Assembly (NCBI GenBank): GCA_039105265.1
Contig: JAPFFF010000004.1
Span: 6,367,501 to 6,431,500 of the forward strand
Origin: Tritrichomonas musculus
Lineage: Eukaryota; Parabasalia; Tritrichomonadida; Tritrichomonadidae
Length of the DNA stretch: 64,000 nt
Direction of reading: 5' to 3'
Part shown: in pieces, positions 19,061 through 28,194 of the stretch
Numbering within the stretch: position 1 is the first letter of the stretch
How the letters are laid out: every line of letters starts with the position of its first letter
Notes under the pieces: generated by a model
What the model was told of the DNA's origin: nothing
Database searches by the model: none
What the model saw: only the letters and a program-made list of their open reading frames with translations
Translations under genes and position numbers: made by a program

Positions 19061-20001
19061 TTAAAAAAAATGATTTGAATGTGGGCAGCTTTTTATAAAT
19101 TAAAAAAAAACGAATTTTTCTTTAAAATCTTAGAAAATAAATAAAATTATAGAATAAAAAATGTGATTAATTATAATGAAATGAATTATATATTTAAAAG
19201 ATTTTTGGGTTTTTCTTGAAAATCGTATAATAATGAAAGATTTGAATATTTTAAAAAATTGCATTTTATATTGAAAATCCAAATGTTCATTTGTTTGTGT
19301 TAGAAAAGTACTTAGAAAATGCAGCAAGAAACGGAATTAAAGAAATAGAAGAAATAAGTAAAAGTTTGATATGTATGCAAAAGTGAGTCAATGCCATCCT
19401 GGCCTTTATGATGAGATATATCAAACTCATTTTAAATCAGTTTATGATGAAACATTTGATATTGATGACCAAAATTGGTAAAAATATTTTTTTTTTGCTT
19501 TAAAAAGTCTTAGGTTTCAAATATGTTTGCTGTTCTATAATTTGGATTTAATTAGAGCAATAAATAAATGTTACATTTGGATAATTACATCATCATATGC
19601 GTTTTCTCTCGATATTAATTGTGCTCTATATATGGTAAATACAATATTGGAGTATATTTAATGCTTTATTTGATATAATAATTATCATAAATATCAATTT
19701 GATTTTATTCGTTACTTTGAAATGAGTCAAAAAATACGTGCAAATTTTTTAACGATCTAAAATAATTGAATTAATCATAAAATTCAAAAAGTGAAATTAA
19801 AATTTGATTTTATATTGGAATATACATTCTAAATTTCATTATTAATGAAAAAATAATTTTGGTGTATTGGTATGAAATTAAAATTTCCTTTTAAATAATT
19901 TGAAACATTGCAATGAAATACAATATCAATATTTTATCAAATTTTAATACCAATTTTTTTTAAATAAAAAATATATTTATATATATAATATAAATCTTTA
20001 T
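19061..20001. other. Intergenic with one 36-codon frame
   Basis: A short plus-strand frame from the ATG at 19371 to 19481 reads MYAKVSQCHPGLYDEIYQTH and onward. Its composition is more protein-like than its surroundings, so it may be a scrap of a decayed gene. I do not recognise it. Nothing else is seen. Confidence 0.35.
19068..19073 (-). promoter_or_regulatory. Inr-like hexamer TCATTT
   Basis: Predicted start A at 19071, 11 nt before the BspA-like ATG. Confidence 0.5.
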
Positions 20002-20763
20002 TTATGGTTTAGCAGCAGGTGTTGTTCCTTCATTTGTTTCACTTTGGATTGATGGGAATTTGTCATTCGCACCAAAACAGCATTGTGGAACAAAATGTTC
20101 GAATTGCTCATGTGCTACTTTCATTAGTTCATCAATATAGGTAACACAAGCAGTATATGATTCACTGCATATTTGGCCTTTTCTTTTCATTAAGTCATCA
20201 ACTGACTCAATGAAATCAGCATGCAATCTATCATAGGTAGCCTTTCTTTCATCAACTTCTTGTTGATACTTTTCAGTATTTTGATTTTTCCCATTACGAG
20301 AACGATTCAAATTTTCTTCAGATTTTTTTAAGAGAACATGAGCTTTCTTGCACTCTTCATTTTTGTTTTTAAGATTCTTGATTTCAATCATGGCTTGATT
20401 GAGTGGTGACAAAACATGAGTTGGATAATAAAATACAAATGCTTTCTCTGTATACAAATGAATATTAGATCCTGCTTCTTGTGCATTTGTTGAAAATTCT
20501 GTAAATTCAGGACTTGTTGTCGAAATGGAATTCTTGAAATCATTACCAATTTGGGAAATGAGATTTCCAGCTCTCTTTATGTTACCGTTCATTTCTTCAA
20601 GATTTTTATGGAGTCCGGAAATGTATTTGTCCATATCCTCTAATTGAGTTTCTCTTTGAACATAATCTGCATCTGTTTCGATTTTTTTATCGTTGATGAA
20701 TTCATCTGCTTTAGCAACACCAACAGCGAAAGTTTCTTTAGTTTTTTTCCAAAAATCTTTCAT
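20002..20763 (-). CDS. BAR-domain-like coiled-coil protein
   Basis: 253 residues from the ATG at 20763, which is 7 nt after a TCATTT initiator; the frame extends to a TTG at 20796, which I reject. It opens MKDFWKKTKETFAVGVAKAD and continues with long amphipathic helices (QRETQLEDMDKYISGLHKNL, then IEIKNLKNKNEECKKAHVLL, then a Lys/Glu-rich YQQEVDERKATYDRLHADF). The three-helix layout, the basic N-terminus and the late KGQICSESYTACVTYIDEL helix match BAR/sorting-nexin-type dimers that bind curved membranes. Trichomonads carry many small BAR proteins linked to endocytosis. No PX, SH3 or GAP domain is attached. It could be another coiled-coil protein, but length and helix order favour BAR. Confidence 0.75.
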   Translation of the reverse strand: MKDFWKKTKETFAVGVAKADEFINDKKIETDADYVQRETQLEDMDKYISGLHKNLEEMNGNIKRAGNLISQIGNDFKNSISTTSPEFTEFSTNAQEAGSNIHLYTEKAFVFYYPTHVLSPLNQAMIEIKNLKNKNEECKKAHVLLKKSEENLNRSRNGKNQNTEKYQQEVDERKATYDRLHADFIESVDDLMKRKGQICSESYTACVTYIDELMKVAHEQFEHFVPQCCFGANDKFPSIQSETNEGTTPAAKP

Positions 20764-20766
20764 ATA

Positions 20767-20772
20767 AAATGA
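20767..20772 (-). promoter_or_regulatory. Inr-like hexamer TCATTT
   Basis: Predicted start A at 20770, 7 nt before the ATG at 20763. Decides that start over the upstream TTG. Confidence 0.55.
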
Positions 20773-20796
20773 AGTATTATTTATCGACTCATTCAA

Positions 20797-21267
20797 TTTT
20801 TATTTATCGTTATGTTTTTCAATATATTCTTTTTTTTAAACTTAAAATATATATGTTTTATATTTTTAAAGCAATTGCACCTTTTTTTCTCTAAAAAATA
20901 AAATGATGATGGTAAAAAATTGAATGCATCCATTAAATTTTGAATGATATCTAAAAAATTCAATAAAGAAAAACGATAAAAACTAAAAGTTTTTTTTAAA
21001 ATATAATTTTATATATTAATTTGAAAAACTTAATAAAGTAGCAATATCATATTTAAAGGTATTTGAAAAAGCATTCAAAATTTCAGAAAAAGAGAGATAA
21101 AAATCCCTCAAAATATATATTAGGAATTAAAAAGCCAAACAATTTTTATAGTAAAAATAATTTCAAATAAGTTCAGGGAGATGCAACAAAACAGCATTTC
21201 AAAATAATTTATTTTAATAAAATACATAATCATTTATCAAAAATGTAAAAAACAGCCTTTTTTTAAA
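20797..21267. other. Intergenic, AT-rich
   Basis: No coding or structural signal seen. Confidence 0.4.
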
Positions 21268-22881
21268 TTATTGATCAATTCCAAAGATTGTCATTCCAGG
21301 GTGCTGAATCTTTTTGGCATCTACTACAATAATAGTGTGATATGATCCACAAGCTGCAGCCACAGCTCTTCCATGAATTAAATTTGATTGTGTTGGTTCA
21401 AATATTGGTACTTTTGTCATTCCAAGAAGCAATTGAAAATGGCTATTATCACCGCATGAATAAACTTGACCGTCTTGAGTGATGAAAACCGAATGACTTT
21501 CACCAACTGCAGCATCAGTAAAGACCAAGTTTTCTTTACATTTAATTAATTGAAAAGTACTGCTACTTTCATTATTTCCATTTCCACATTGACCTTTATT
21601 CCCACATCCACAGGTCATTATTTGACCATTGCTTGTCAAAACCGCCAAGTGATTGGAATATCCATATACTCTTTTTACACGAATTCCAGAAAGTTCATGA
21701 ATACGTGAAAAATGATGCAAATCGCCATTTAATGCATCTAGTCCATAAGCTTCTCCTGAAACAGTAACTGCGATCGCATAAAACTTTCCAGATATATGTG
21801 AATATCCACATGCTACATCGTATACAGGAATTGAAAGCTTATGAACGAATGGCCTTTCTCTAGGATCGTGATTATATACGTAAATGTAACCAGATAAGTC
21901 AATTGCGCAAAACTTTGTTGAACAGGCTGATGCATATACAAATTTCTTCTTCTTTTTTGATTCAATTTCATATGGTCTTGGATTTAATGGATTTATATCT
22001 ATGCAAATAGGTCCACAAAAGACAAGTCTTCCTTCATCGGTAATAAAAACAGTAAATGATTCACCGCATGTTGCCCAAACAATATTTTTAACAGAAATTG
22101 ATAATAAAGTTGGCGTTGTATATTCACTTCCATCACCTCCCAATTGATATTTTTCATTTGAACCAAGTCCATATACAATATGATCTTCAGTAATGATAAC
22201 TGTATGCGACTCTCCTGCTGAAATACAAATATACTGAGATCCTCCAACTGTATATAATTTTGTTGGTTGTGATGGCTTTGGATTCTCTCCAATTTGATGA
22301 TATTTATTGTAGCCCCCTCCCATAATTTGAGGTATTGATGTGGGTATATATTCAAATTTTTCTGATGGCGATGAAATGTAATTATCAAAAAATTTAATAA
22401 ATTCGTCTCTTGATAATCCCCATTCTTCTCTTGATGGATTTTGTTCATGGATCAGTTTTTTGGCATCTTTTTTTGAAGGCTTGTTTTTACTTTTCTTTGG
22501 TTGTAATAAATGTAATAAATATTCGAGTTCTTTGGAAGAAATATAATAATTATTATTGGCATCAAGTTTAGCGAAAATAAGCATTGGTAATGATGTTGGA
22601 TCTTTTTCATTTACACCAATTTTTTGCAATGATTGATAAAAAAGCTTGAACTTATCAAATGAAATTGTACCTTTCTTACCACTACCAAAAACATGCATAA
22701 TAACCCTTGAAAATGGAAGGAGATCAGGCATTCTATCTGATAAAAAAGAATCTAATTCATTTCTTTCAAGAACATGGTTTCCATTTGCATCATATTTATT
22801 AAAATCATCTCTGAGTTTTTCCATTTGTTCAGGAGTAATCAAAGCAATTTTGCACTTTCCTGTGCTGCTATTAATTCCCAT
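21268..22881 (-). CDS. EF-hand / RCC1-repeat protein, predicted N-myristoylated
   Basis: 537 residues. The start MGINSST fits an N-myristoylation signal (Gly2, Ser6), suggesting membrane attachment. The first 190 residues are EF-hand-like: loop 1 at 31-42 (DANGNHVLERNE) and loop 3 at 107-118 (DANNNYYISSKE) have canonical Asp/Asn and final Glu ligands, while the intervening hand (SGKKGTISFDKF) is degenerate. From about 195 the protein is RCC1/regulator-of-chromosome-condensation-like: VYGLGSNEKYQLGGDG, IMTCGCGNKGQCGNGN, VYSCGDNSHFQLL, with recurrent GESHTVIITEDH strand motifs, forming a seven-bladed propeller. This suggests a calcium-responsive membrane-associated scaffold or exchange factor rather than a nuclear Ran exchanger. 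The ATG at 22881 is 33 nt after a TCATTT. Confidence 0.88.
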   Translation of the reverse strand: MGINSSTGKCKIALITPEQMEKLRDDFNKYDANGNHVLERNELDSFLSDRMPDLLPFSRVIMHVFGSGKKGTISFDKFKLFYQSLQKIGVNEKDPTSLPMLIFAKLDANNNYYISSKELEYLLHLLQPKKSKNKPSKKDAKKLIHEQNPSREEWGLSRDEFIKFFDNYISSPSEKFEYIPTSIPQIMGGGYNKYHQIGENPKPSQPTKLYTVGGSQYICISAGESHTVIITEDHIVYGLGSNEKYQLGGDGSEYTTPTLLSISVKNIVWATCGESFTVFITDEGRLVFCGPICIDINPLNPRPYEIESKKKKKFVYASACSTKFCAIDLSGYIYVYNHDPRERPFVHKLSIPVYDVACGYSHISGKFYAIAVTVSGEAYGLDALNGDLHHFSRIHELSGIRVKRVYGYSNHLAVLTSNGQIMTCGCGNKGQCGNGNNESSSTFQLIKCKENLVFTDAAVGESHSVFITQDGQVYSCGDNSHFQLLLGMTKVPIFEPTQSNLIHGRAVAAACGSYHTIIVVDAKKIQHPGMTIFGIDQ

Positions 22882-22910
22882 TGGCTATATGGTTTTTTAA
22901 AACGAATAAA

Positions 22911-22916
22911 AAATGA
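22911..22916 (-). promoter_or_regulatory. Inr-like hexamer TCATTT
   Basis: Predicted start A at 22914, 33 nt before the ATG at 22881. The spacing is longer than for its neighbours, so it is less certain. Confidence 0.35.
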
Positions 22917-23052
22917 TGAGTTTTATTTGAATACAATTTTATTAAGATTATTTTTATATCATTAAAATTGAGTAAAATAAAAATTTATCTTAGAAAATAA
23001 TTATTGAAAAATTAAATAATTTTTACAATTTGAAATATATATTTCCGAATTG

Positions 23053-23093
23053 AATACACTTTTTGAGTTTTTCTCTCTCAAAAAGTGAACATT
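23053..23093. repeat. Inverted repeat (hairpin) with CACTTTTTGAG arms
   Basis: CACTTTTTGAG, a nine-base spacer, then its exact complement CTCAAAAAGTG, with partial outer pairing of gaat/attc. The same arm word recurs elsewhere in the window. Confidence 0.7.
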
Positions 23094-24077
23094 CAAGATA
23101 TTTTAAAATTTTTTATATTTTAACAGATGTTAAATAAAAACTTATTTTTTCTTTTCTTTCAATAATAATTTATTGTAAATAATAGATAAAATAAACGAAA
23201 TAAAAATATATTGATATTTTCATTAAATTTTATAAATACCCTTCTCTAAGCTTGTTGTTCTGATATTGATTATCAGGTTTGGTATTTTTTAACTCTTATA
23301 ATCGATTTTAAAATGTTATAGACTAGAAATTTTAATCAAGAAGCATAATTCATTATTGTTTCATCAAGAAGCATAACAATGTTTTTCCTCTATGATAGAT
23401 TTTTTTCTGGTCTTTATAAAATTTGCTTAAAAACCAATATAGTATATAATATTTCAATATGAAGTCGAAATGAAGCGCTATGGCATCACCGAAGAGTTAA
23501 CCACAAACACTCTGATAAAAACATTTATGAATAGAATTATTTTTTAAATAACGTGTTTTTTATTCAATTCCATTCAATTTTTGTTCCCCTCAGATTGGAA
23601 ACAGTTTATTAATATACATTTGGAATTTTCCAAAATTGAATAAAAAGTTTTAGAATAGCCATTTATCAATTGAAATTGCTATATATTTTCGCTGAATCCT
23701 TACCAATGTTTTTATAAAAATACAGAATAAATCAATTAAATAACAAAATCAAACAATTTTAAAATTCTAAGGTATTTCATATAAAATTTCATTACAAATA
23801 TCTTTTTTTGTTTTCATATTTGTTCAATAAAACTATTTATTGATGAGAGAAATAGAGTGAGGAGAATTATATGTAAACGGGAGAATAATATGTAAACGCT
23901 ACAGAAAAAGTTTAAGATATACAATTTTTTTGAATTAATTAATAGAAATAATAAATAATTTATTTGAAAAAAATTGATAAAGAAAATGGAATCGCATAAA
24001 GAGAAAACCCCAACGTAAAATTGAGAGGAACCCTGATCGTAAACACAGCTTTTTGAATGAAAATAAACGACCATATT

Positions 24078-24390
24078 TTTACAATACAGCAACTACAAGA
24101 TCAACACTCAAAAGCAACAAACTAGTACGTAACAGCTACAAGTTAACGCACAGCATATGCAAATCAGCTCACATAATCTACAAATCAACGCCAAGCAACT
24201 ACAAATCAGCATATAGCAAATACAAATCTATACTGAACAGTTACAAAACATCGCATAGCAACAATAAATAGGCACACAGAAAATCGAATCAGAATAAGGC
24301 AATTATCAAATTAACTAACTCGAGATCAGCACAGAACATCTACATATCTTTTTACAGCAACTACAAATCAACACACGATGTCCATAAATT
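24078..24390. repeat. Degenerate 21-bp tandem repeat array
   Basis: About fourteen diverged units resemble agcaactacaaatcaacgca. One frame (24053-24271) is open and would read heptads such as KSTPSNY-KSAYSKY-KSILNSY, but it begins at TTG, contains no ATG and ends inside the array. It looks like a decaying repeat, possibly once coding. Confidence 0.65.
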
Positions 24391-25344
24391 AATATAGTGC
24401 AAGCAATGGTTAACACAAAGAAATAACATATCAACATCAAGTTCTCTGATTGAATATTCGATTGATGCTTTTGAATTGATTGGTACCACATCATGCCTAC
24501 GAAATTTGTTTATTCCATTTTGCTACTTTTAATTGTATCTTTTTATATAAATAATTTTTTTTTAATCACTTTTTTTGTATTATTATATATATAATTAGAC
24601 AGCATCTGACCAAATAATATCTCAATACTAAAACTTTTTAAAAGAGTTTCGAACATTTATGCTCACAATTTGATAAAATGAGTAAAAATACTATATAAAA
24701 CATCAATTAAAAAGAAATGCTAAAAAGTAATTTATTATTATTATTTTTATTATTAGAGAATAAATCACCTTTTTCTTTGAAGATATCTGATTTGAAAATG
24801 GGAATCAGAAATAATTCTGTATAAATCAAGATGTTTGGTAGTTTGACATCTAGTGTACAAAGATGAATTTGTTTTAATGATCATTGAGGCTAATTACAGG
24901 CAACATATTGAGAAAATGGAAATTTTTGGTAAATTGATGTATTATCAGAAAAAAGTTTGTTGGATGAAGTTGCTTACTTAATCATGAGTAACATCAGCAA
25001 GGATAAAATAATTTAATACGATATTATGTTAAAAAATCTTCAAATTTTGATTTCGAATATGTGAATTCAGTAAGTCTTTTTGCTTTTAGTGTACTGACGT
25101 CTACACTTAATTTTAAAATGTCCATTTTGGCGATAATGGATCCTCAAATTCTCTCAAAAAATAACGAACAAAAATGAGTATCTATTGGATACTTTTTGAA
25201 TACAAACTCGTTTGGACACAAAAGCCTAGGAAAAAAGCAACTTTTTACCTCCGCTGAAAAAATGTAAACGGTTTCCGCGTGGTTTATAAAAATTAAAAAT
25301 TTTCTAATTCAAATCAAAACAAATATCAATTCAATATTTGAGTG

Positions 25345-25455
25345 GATGTCCACAATTGAATTGGCTGTCCAAATATGGACAATGGACAGCTGGTGTAAAA
25401 AAATACGTTGCATTTTGGACAGTATCCTTTGAAAAAGTGGTGGACAGTCAACCAG
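25345..25455. repeat. TGGACA/TGTCCA-rich cluster
   Basis: Six or more TGGACA/TGTCCA words occur in about 110 bp, including a local hairpin ggctgtccaaatatggacaatggacagct. It resembles part of a diverged inverted-repeat element. No boundaries can be fixed. Confidence 0.4.
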
Positions 25456-25751
25456 GTTGACTCAACCCTAGAAAATAAATTATAATTTTTATAAAATTTT
25501 AAAATTTTCGATTACATTTAAATTCATTTTCACATTTGAATTCTCTTCTGTAATCCATCATCATGATATCAACAAATGATTCAAAATAAAAAAACGTATA
25601 TTTACTTGATTTAATTATTTTTCTCCTATTATTTTTGATTATTGTAAATTAAATTTCAAACCAATTTTGGAAATATTTTTTTTTGAAAAAGATATTTTGA
25701 AAAAATGTTTTTGCCAAAAATACGTTATTTAATTTCCCCACCCATATTATT

Positions 25752-25899
25752 TCAGAAAAAATAAATGGTTGTATAAACCATTCAAATTTTTTTATTTTAT
25801 TTCCTAAAAAAATTAACGGTTAAATAAAAAACCATTCAAATTTTCTTATTTTATTTCCGAAAAAAATCAACGGTTATATAAAACCATTCAAATTTTCGA
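25752..25899. repeat. Tandem repeat, three copies, period about 53 bp
   Basis: Three units each contain (a)acggtt..ata..aaccattcaaatttt..tattttatttcc. The ccattcaaa words begin near 25778, 25832 and 25884. Each unit also has an internal ggtt/aacc inverted pair. Confidence 0.75.
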
Positions 25900-26003
25900 G
25901 AAACTTTACACTTTTCGGACAAAATCCTCTCAATCTTATTTATTATAATATTGATATATGAACTTATTTTGACTTGTTTTTTAAAATTAAATCAAAAAAA
26001 AAA

Positions 26004-26146
26004 AGTTAGTATATAAATTGGAGTTATGGTACGTCAATGAAACAACTGATGAATTATTAATGATTTTGATATCCGGAAATCATAAATTATAACATCGGTG
26101 AAATCATTGATTATTTGAACTCCTGATATCATTAAAGTCATTATTT
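26004..26146 (+). repeat. Left terminal inverted repeat (143 bp)
   Basis: Exact reverse complement, by eye, of 32086-32228. Begins AGTTAGTATATAAATTGGAG directly after a ten-base A-run. Confidence 0.92.
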
Positions 26147-26154
26147 CTCTAATT

Positions 26155-26290
26155 TTATGAAAAACTTTGTTAAACAGTTAAAGTAACATAAATGAAATGA
26201 TGAATAAATTTATATTAATGAAATATTGATGAATTGTTAATGAAACGTTAATGAAATATTAATGAAACGTTAATGAATTTAAAGAAGTTT
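26155..26290 (+). repeat. Short repeats of (t)taatgaaa(t/cg)tt inside the left end
   Basis: Directly inside the left inverted repeat, words such as aatgaaatatt and aatgaaacgttaatgaa recur about six times at 11-22 bp spacing. Similar taatgataaatcataaatgaa words follow the long frame near 28330-28380. Confidence 0.5.
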
Positions 26291-26358
26291 ATGAAAAATA
26301 TTAAATTAATTTTAACGTACAATTTATTTTTTTACGTCAATATAAAGAGAGAGAGAAA

Positions 26359-28194
26359 ATGTCATTAGAAAATGCCCCATTAAATAAATTAATTGAGTTA
26401 TCAAATTTATTATATAATGAAAATTTAACAATTGATGATTGGATAAATGAATTTGATGATGAAAATGATTTACGTGAAGAATTAATTAATTCATTAGTTT
26501 CAGATATTATGGATAAAGGATATGATGGAGATAATAACTATAATTCTATGTATTGGTTTGTGAAAGGTTTAAATATTCCATCACCGAAACCACTTAAACG
26601 TTATATAGATTCAGATGATTATTTATTTAATAATTTAAAGAAATTTAAAGAACTTGATAAAGTCCATGAATTCAACCGTCAAAGATTACATGAAAAATTT
26701 AATGATGAACGACTTAAAGAGGATCGTGATTTACATAAAAAAGATTCATCATTTCTTGATGAATTAATGAAACACAGAAATGACCTTAATGAATTTAATA
26801 ACAAAATTAAAATGAATGAGGATGAATTAAATGATTTTGACAATCATGAGTTTCAGGTATTGAATCATAAACGTATGAAATCATATAAAGAATTCGTTGA
26901 ATTTAAAAATCAAACAAACGAACAGGATGAATTAATTAAAAAAATAATAAAACGTATTCGTTCATCACCTGGTGATTGGTATATTGATTTTAGAAAATTG
27001 AACGATTACGGAAAGAGAAAGATAATAAAACCATTAATTGACGTGTTAGAAAATGTTGTTTCAGTTAAAATTGGAGCTAATGATAAATATAGATTTAGTT
27101 ATTTGATAAATTCAAATGATTTAAACGCTAATAATCAATGGCGTAGTTTTCCATTATGTCCAAATTCATGGACTCAGTTAATAAATGGTTTAAGAAGTGG
27201 TTTATTATTAGATCAGATTGAAATAAACACAAATATAGTTAATTTCAGTCCAAAAAAAAAGCCTGTGAAAGGAATTGAAAAGAAATATAATAAAAACGAA
27301 AACGGAAACAATAGACCCGATCAATATAATGAACGAAATGGTAAATTCTTTCCTTATTGGAATTTATCTAATATTGATTTATCACGTTATCAAATTTTTA
27401 ACAAAAATGATGATTATTTTATACAAAGAGAATTAACAAATATTCCATGTGTTGCATTTAGTTTATCAAAATTATTACCAAAAGATATATGGAATAAAGC
27501 ATGGCAACGTTTAATGACCGAAGAACAAAATAGAACTGATGTATTTATAGATTGGAGGTGTAATTGTCATAATTCAAAACATTTAAACATTTTATGCAAA
27601 GAATTTAAAATATATTGCAAATTACATTATTATGACGAATATGCAATAAAAAAGCAATTTAGAATTATTGAAAGAGGAGTATCAAAAAATGACGCTAAAT
27701 ATCAAATCGAATTAGCAATATATAAAGAGCATTTCTTTATTTATGAAAAAACTAACTGTACCCGTTATTTCATTCAACATTATAATGAATTGAAAGATTT
27801 AAAAGACCCGAATAAAATAATAGGTAAACGTAAATCTGGAACTTATCAAAGAGATTCACGTGAAAAATATTGTTTGAATTCATTAGAATTACTTATTGAA
27901 ATGATGAAAAATAATTTATTTGAGAGCATCAACTTTAAAGACTTGTATAATTTAGACAAACCATTAATTGATATTTATGGAAATGCTGTAAATGATGACA
28001 CACCACTTAATGAAATGGCAAATTTAGAATTCGGTGCTGACAATAAATGTCATATTAAATCAAATAACGAAAACTCTGATGAAGATTATGATGAAGATGT
28101 AAATGAAAATGAAGATGATTATTATAATGGTTTTTCCGAATCAGAGATTTTTGGATGTAAAGATAATAATTATATGATGGATGATGGATATTAA
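26359..28194 (+). CDS. Element-encoded protein, resembles the N-terminal region of trichomonad Polinton DNA polymerase B
   Basis: 611-residue frame from an ATG preceded by GAGAGAGAGAAA. Recognisable stretches are FFPYWNLSNIDLSRYQIFN, ELAIYKEHFFIYEKTNCTRY, FIQHYNELKDL and SREKYCLNSLELLIEMM. They recall the region ahead of the exonuclease and polymerase domains in Maverick polymerase-B proteins of trichomonads (from memory; no search could be run). The N-terminal third is highly charged (Asp/Glu/Lys/Asn) with helical, coiled-coil-like character. The C-terminus is a strongly acidic tail (NENSDEDYDEDVNENEDDYY). No polymerase catalytic region is visible downstream. It is the only long frame of the mobile element and the largest part of its left half. 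Confidence 0.6.
   Translation: MSLENAPLNKLIELSNLLYNENLTIDDWINEFDDENDLREELINSLVSDIMDKGYDGDNNYNSMYWFVKGLNIPSPKPLKRYIDSDDYLFNNLKKFKELDKVHEFNRQRLHEKFNDERLKEDRDLHKKDSSFLDELMKHRNDLNEFNNKIKMNEDELNDFDNHEFQVLNHKRMKSYKEFVEFKNQTNEQDELIKKIIKRIRSSPGDWYIDFRKLNDYGKRKIIKPLIDVLENVVSVKIGANDKYRFSYLINSNDLNANNQWRSFPLCPNSWTQLINGLRSGLLLDQIEINTNIVNFSPKKKPVKGIEKKYNKNENGNNRPDQYNERNGKFFPYWNLSNIDLSRYQIFNKNDDYFIQRELTNIPCVAFSLSKLLPKDIWNKAWQRLMTEEQNRTDVFIDWRCNCHNSKHLNILCKEFKIYCKLHYYDEYAIKKQFRIIERGVSKNDAKYQIELAIYKEHFFIYEKTNCTRYFIQHYNELKDLKDPNKIIGKRKSGTYQRDSREKYCLNSLELLIEMMKNNLFESINFKDLYNLDKPLIDIYGNAVNDDTPLNEMANLEFGADNKCHIKSNNENSDEDYDEDVNENEDDYYNGFSESEIFGCKDNNYMMDDGY

Larger units (their letters stand above)
22920..26003. 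other. Gene-free 3.1-kb AT-rich stretch with several repeats
   Basis: No gene recognised. Contains a hairpin at 23053-23093, a short direct repeat atcaagaagcataa near 23336 and 23361, a degenerate 21-bp array at 24078-24390, a TGGACA-rich segment at 25345-25455 and a three-copy tandem repeat at 25752-25899. It ends in a poly(A) tract abutting the Polinton-like element. Confidence 0.5.

Noticed and set aside
19130-19327. 65-codon minus-strand frame
   Set aside because: AT-rich composition only (Phe/Ile/Lys), no motif.
24053-24271. 72-codon frame over the 21-bp array
   Set aside because: Starts with TTG, has no ATG and ends within the repeat. Treated as a repeat, not a gene.
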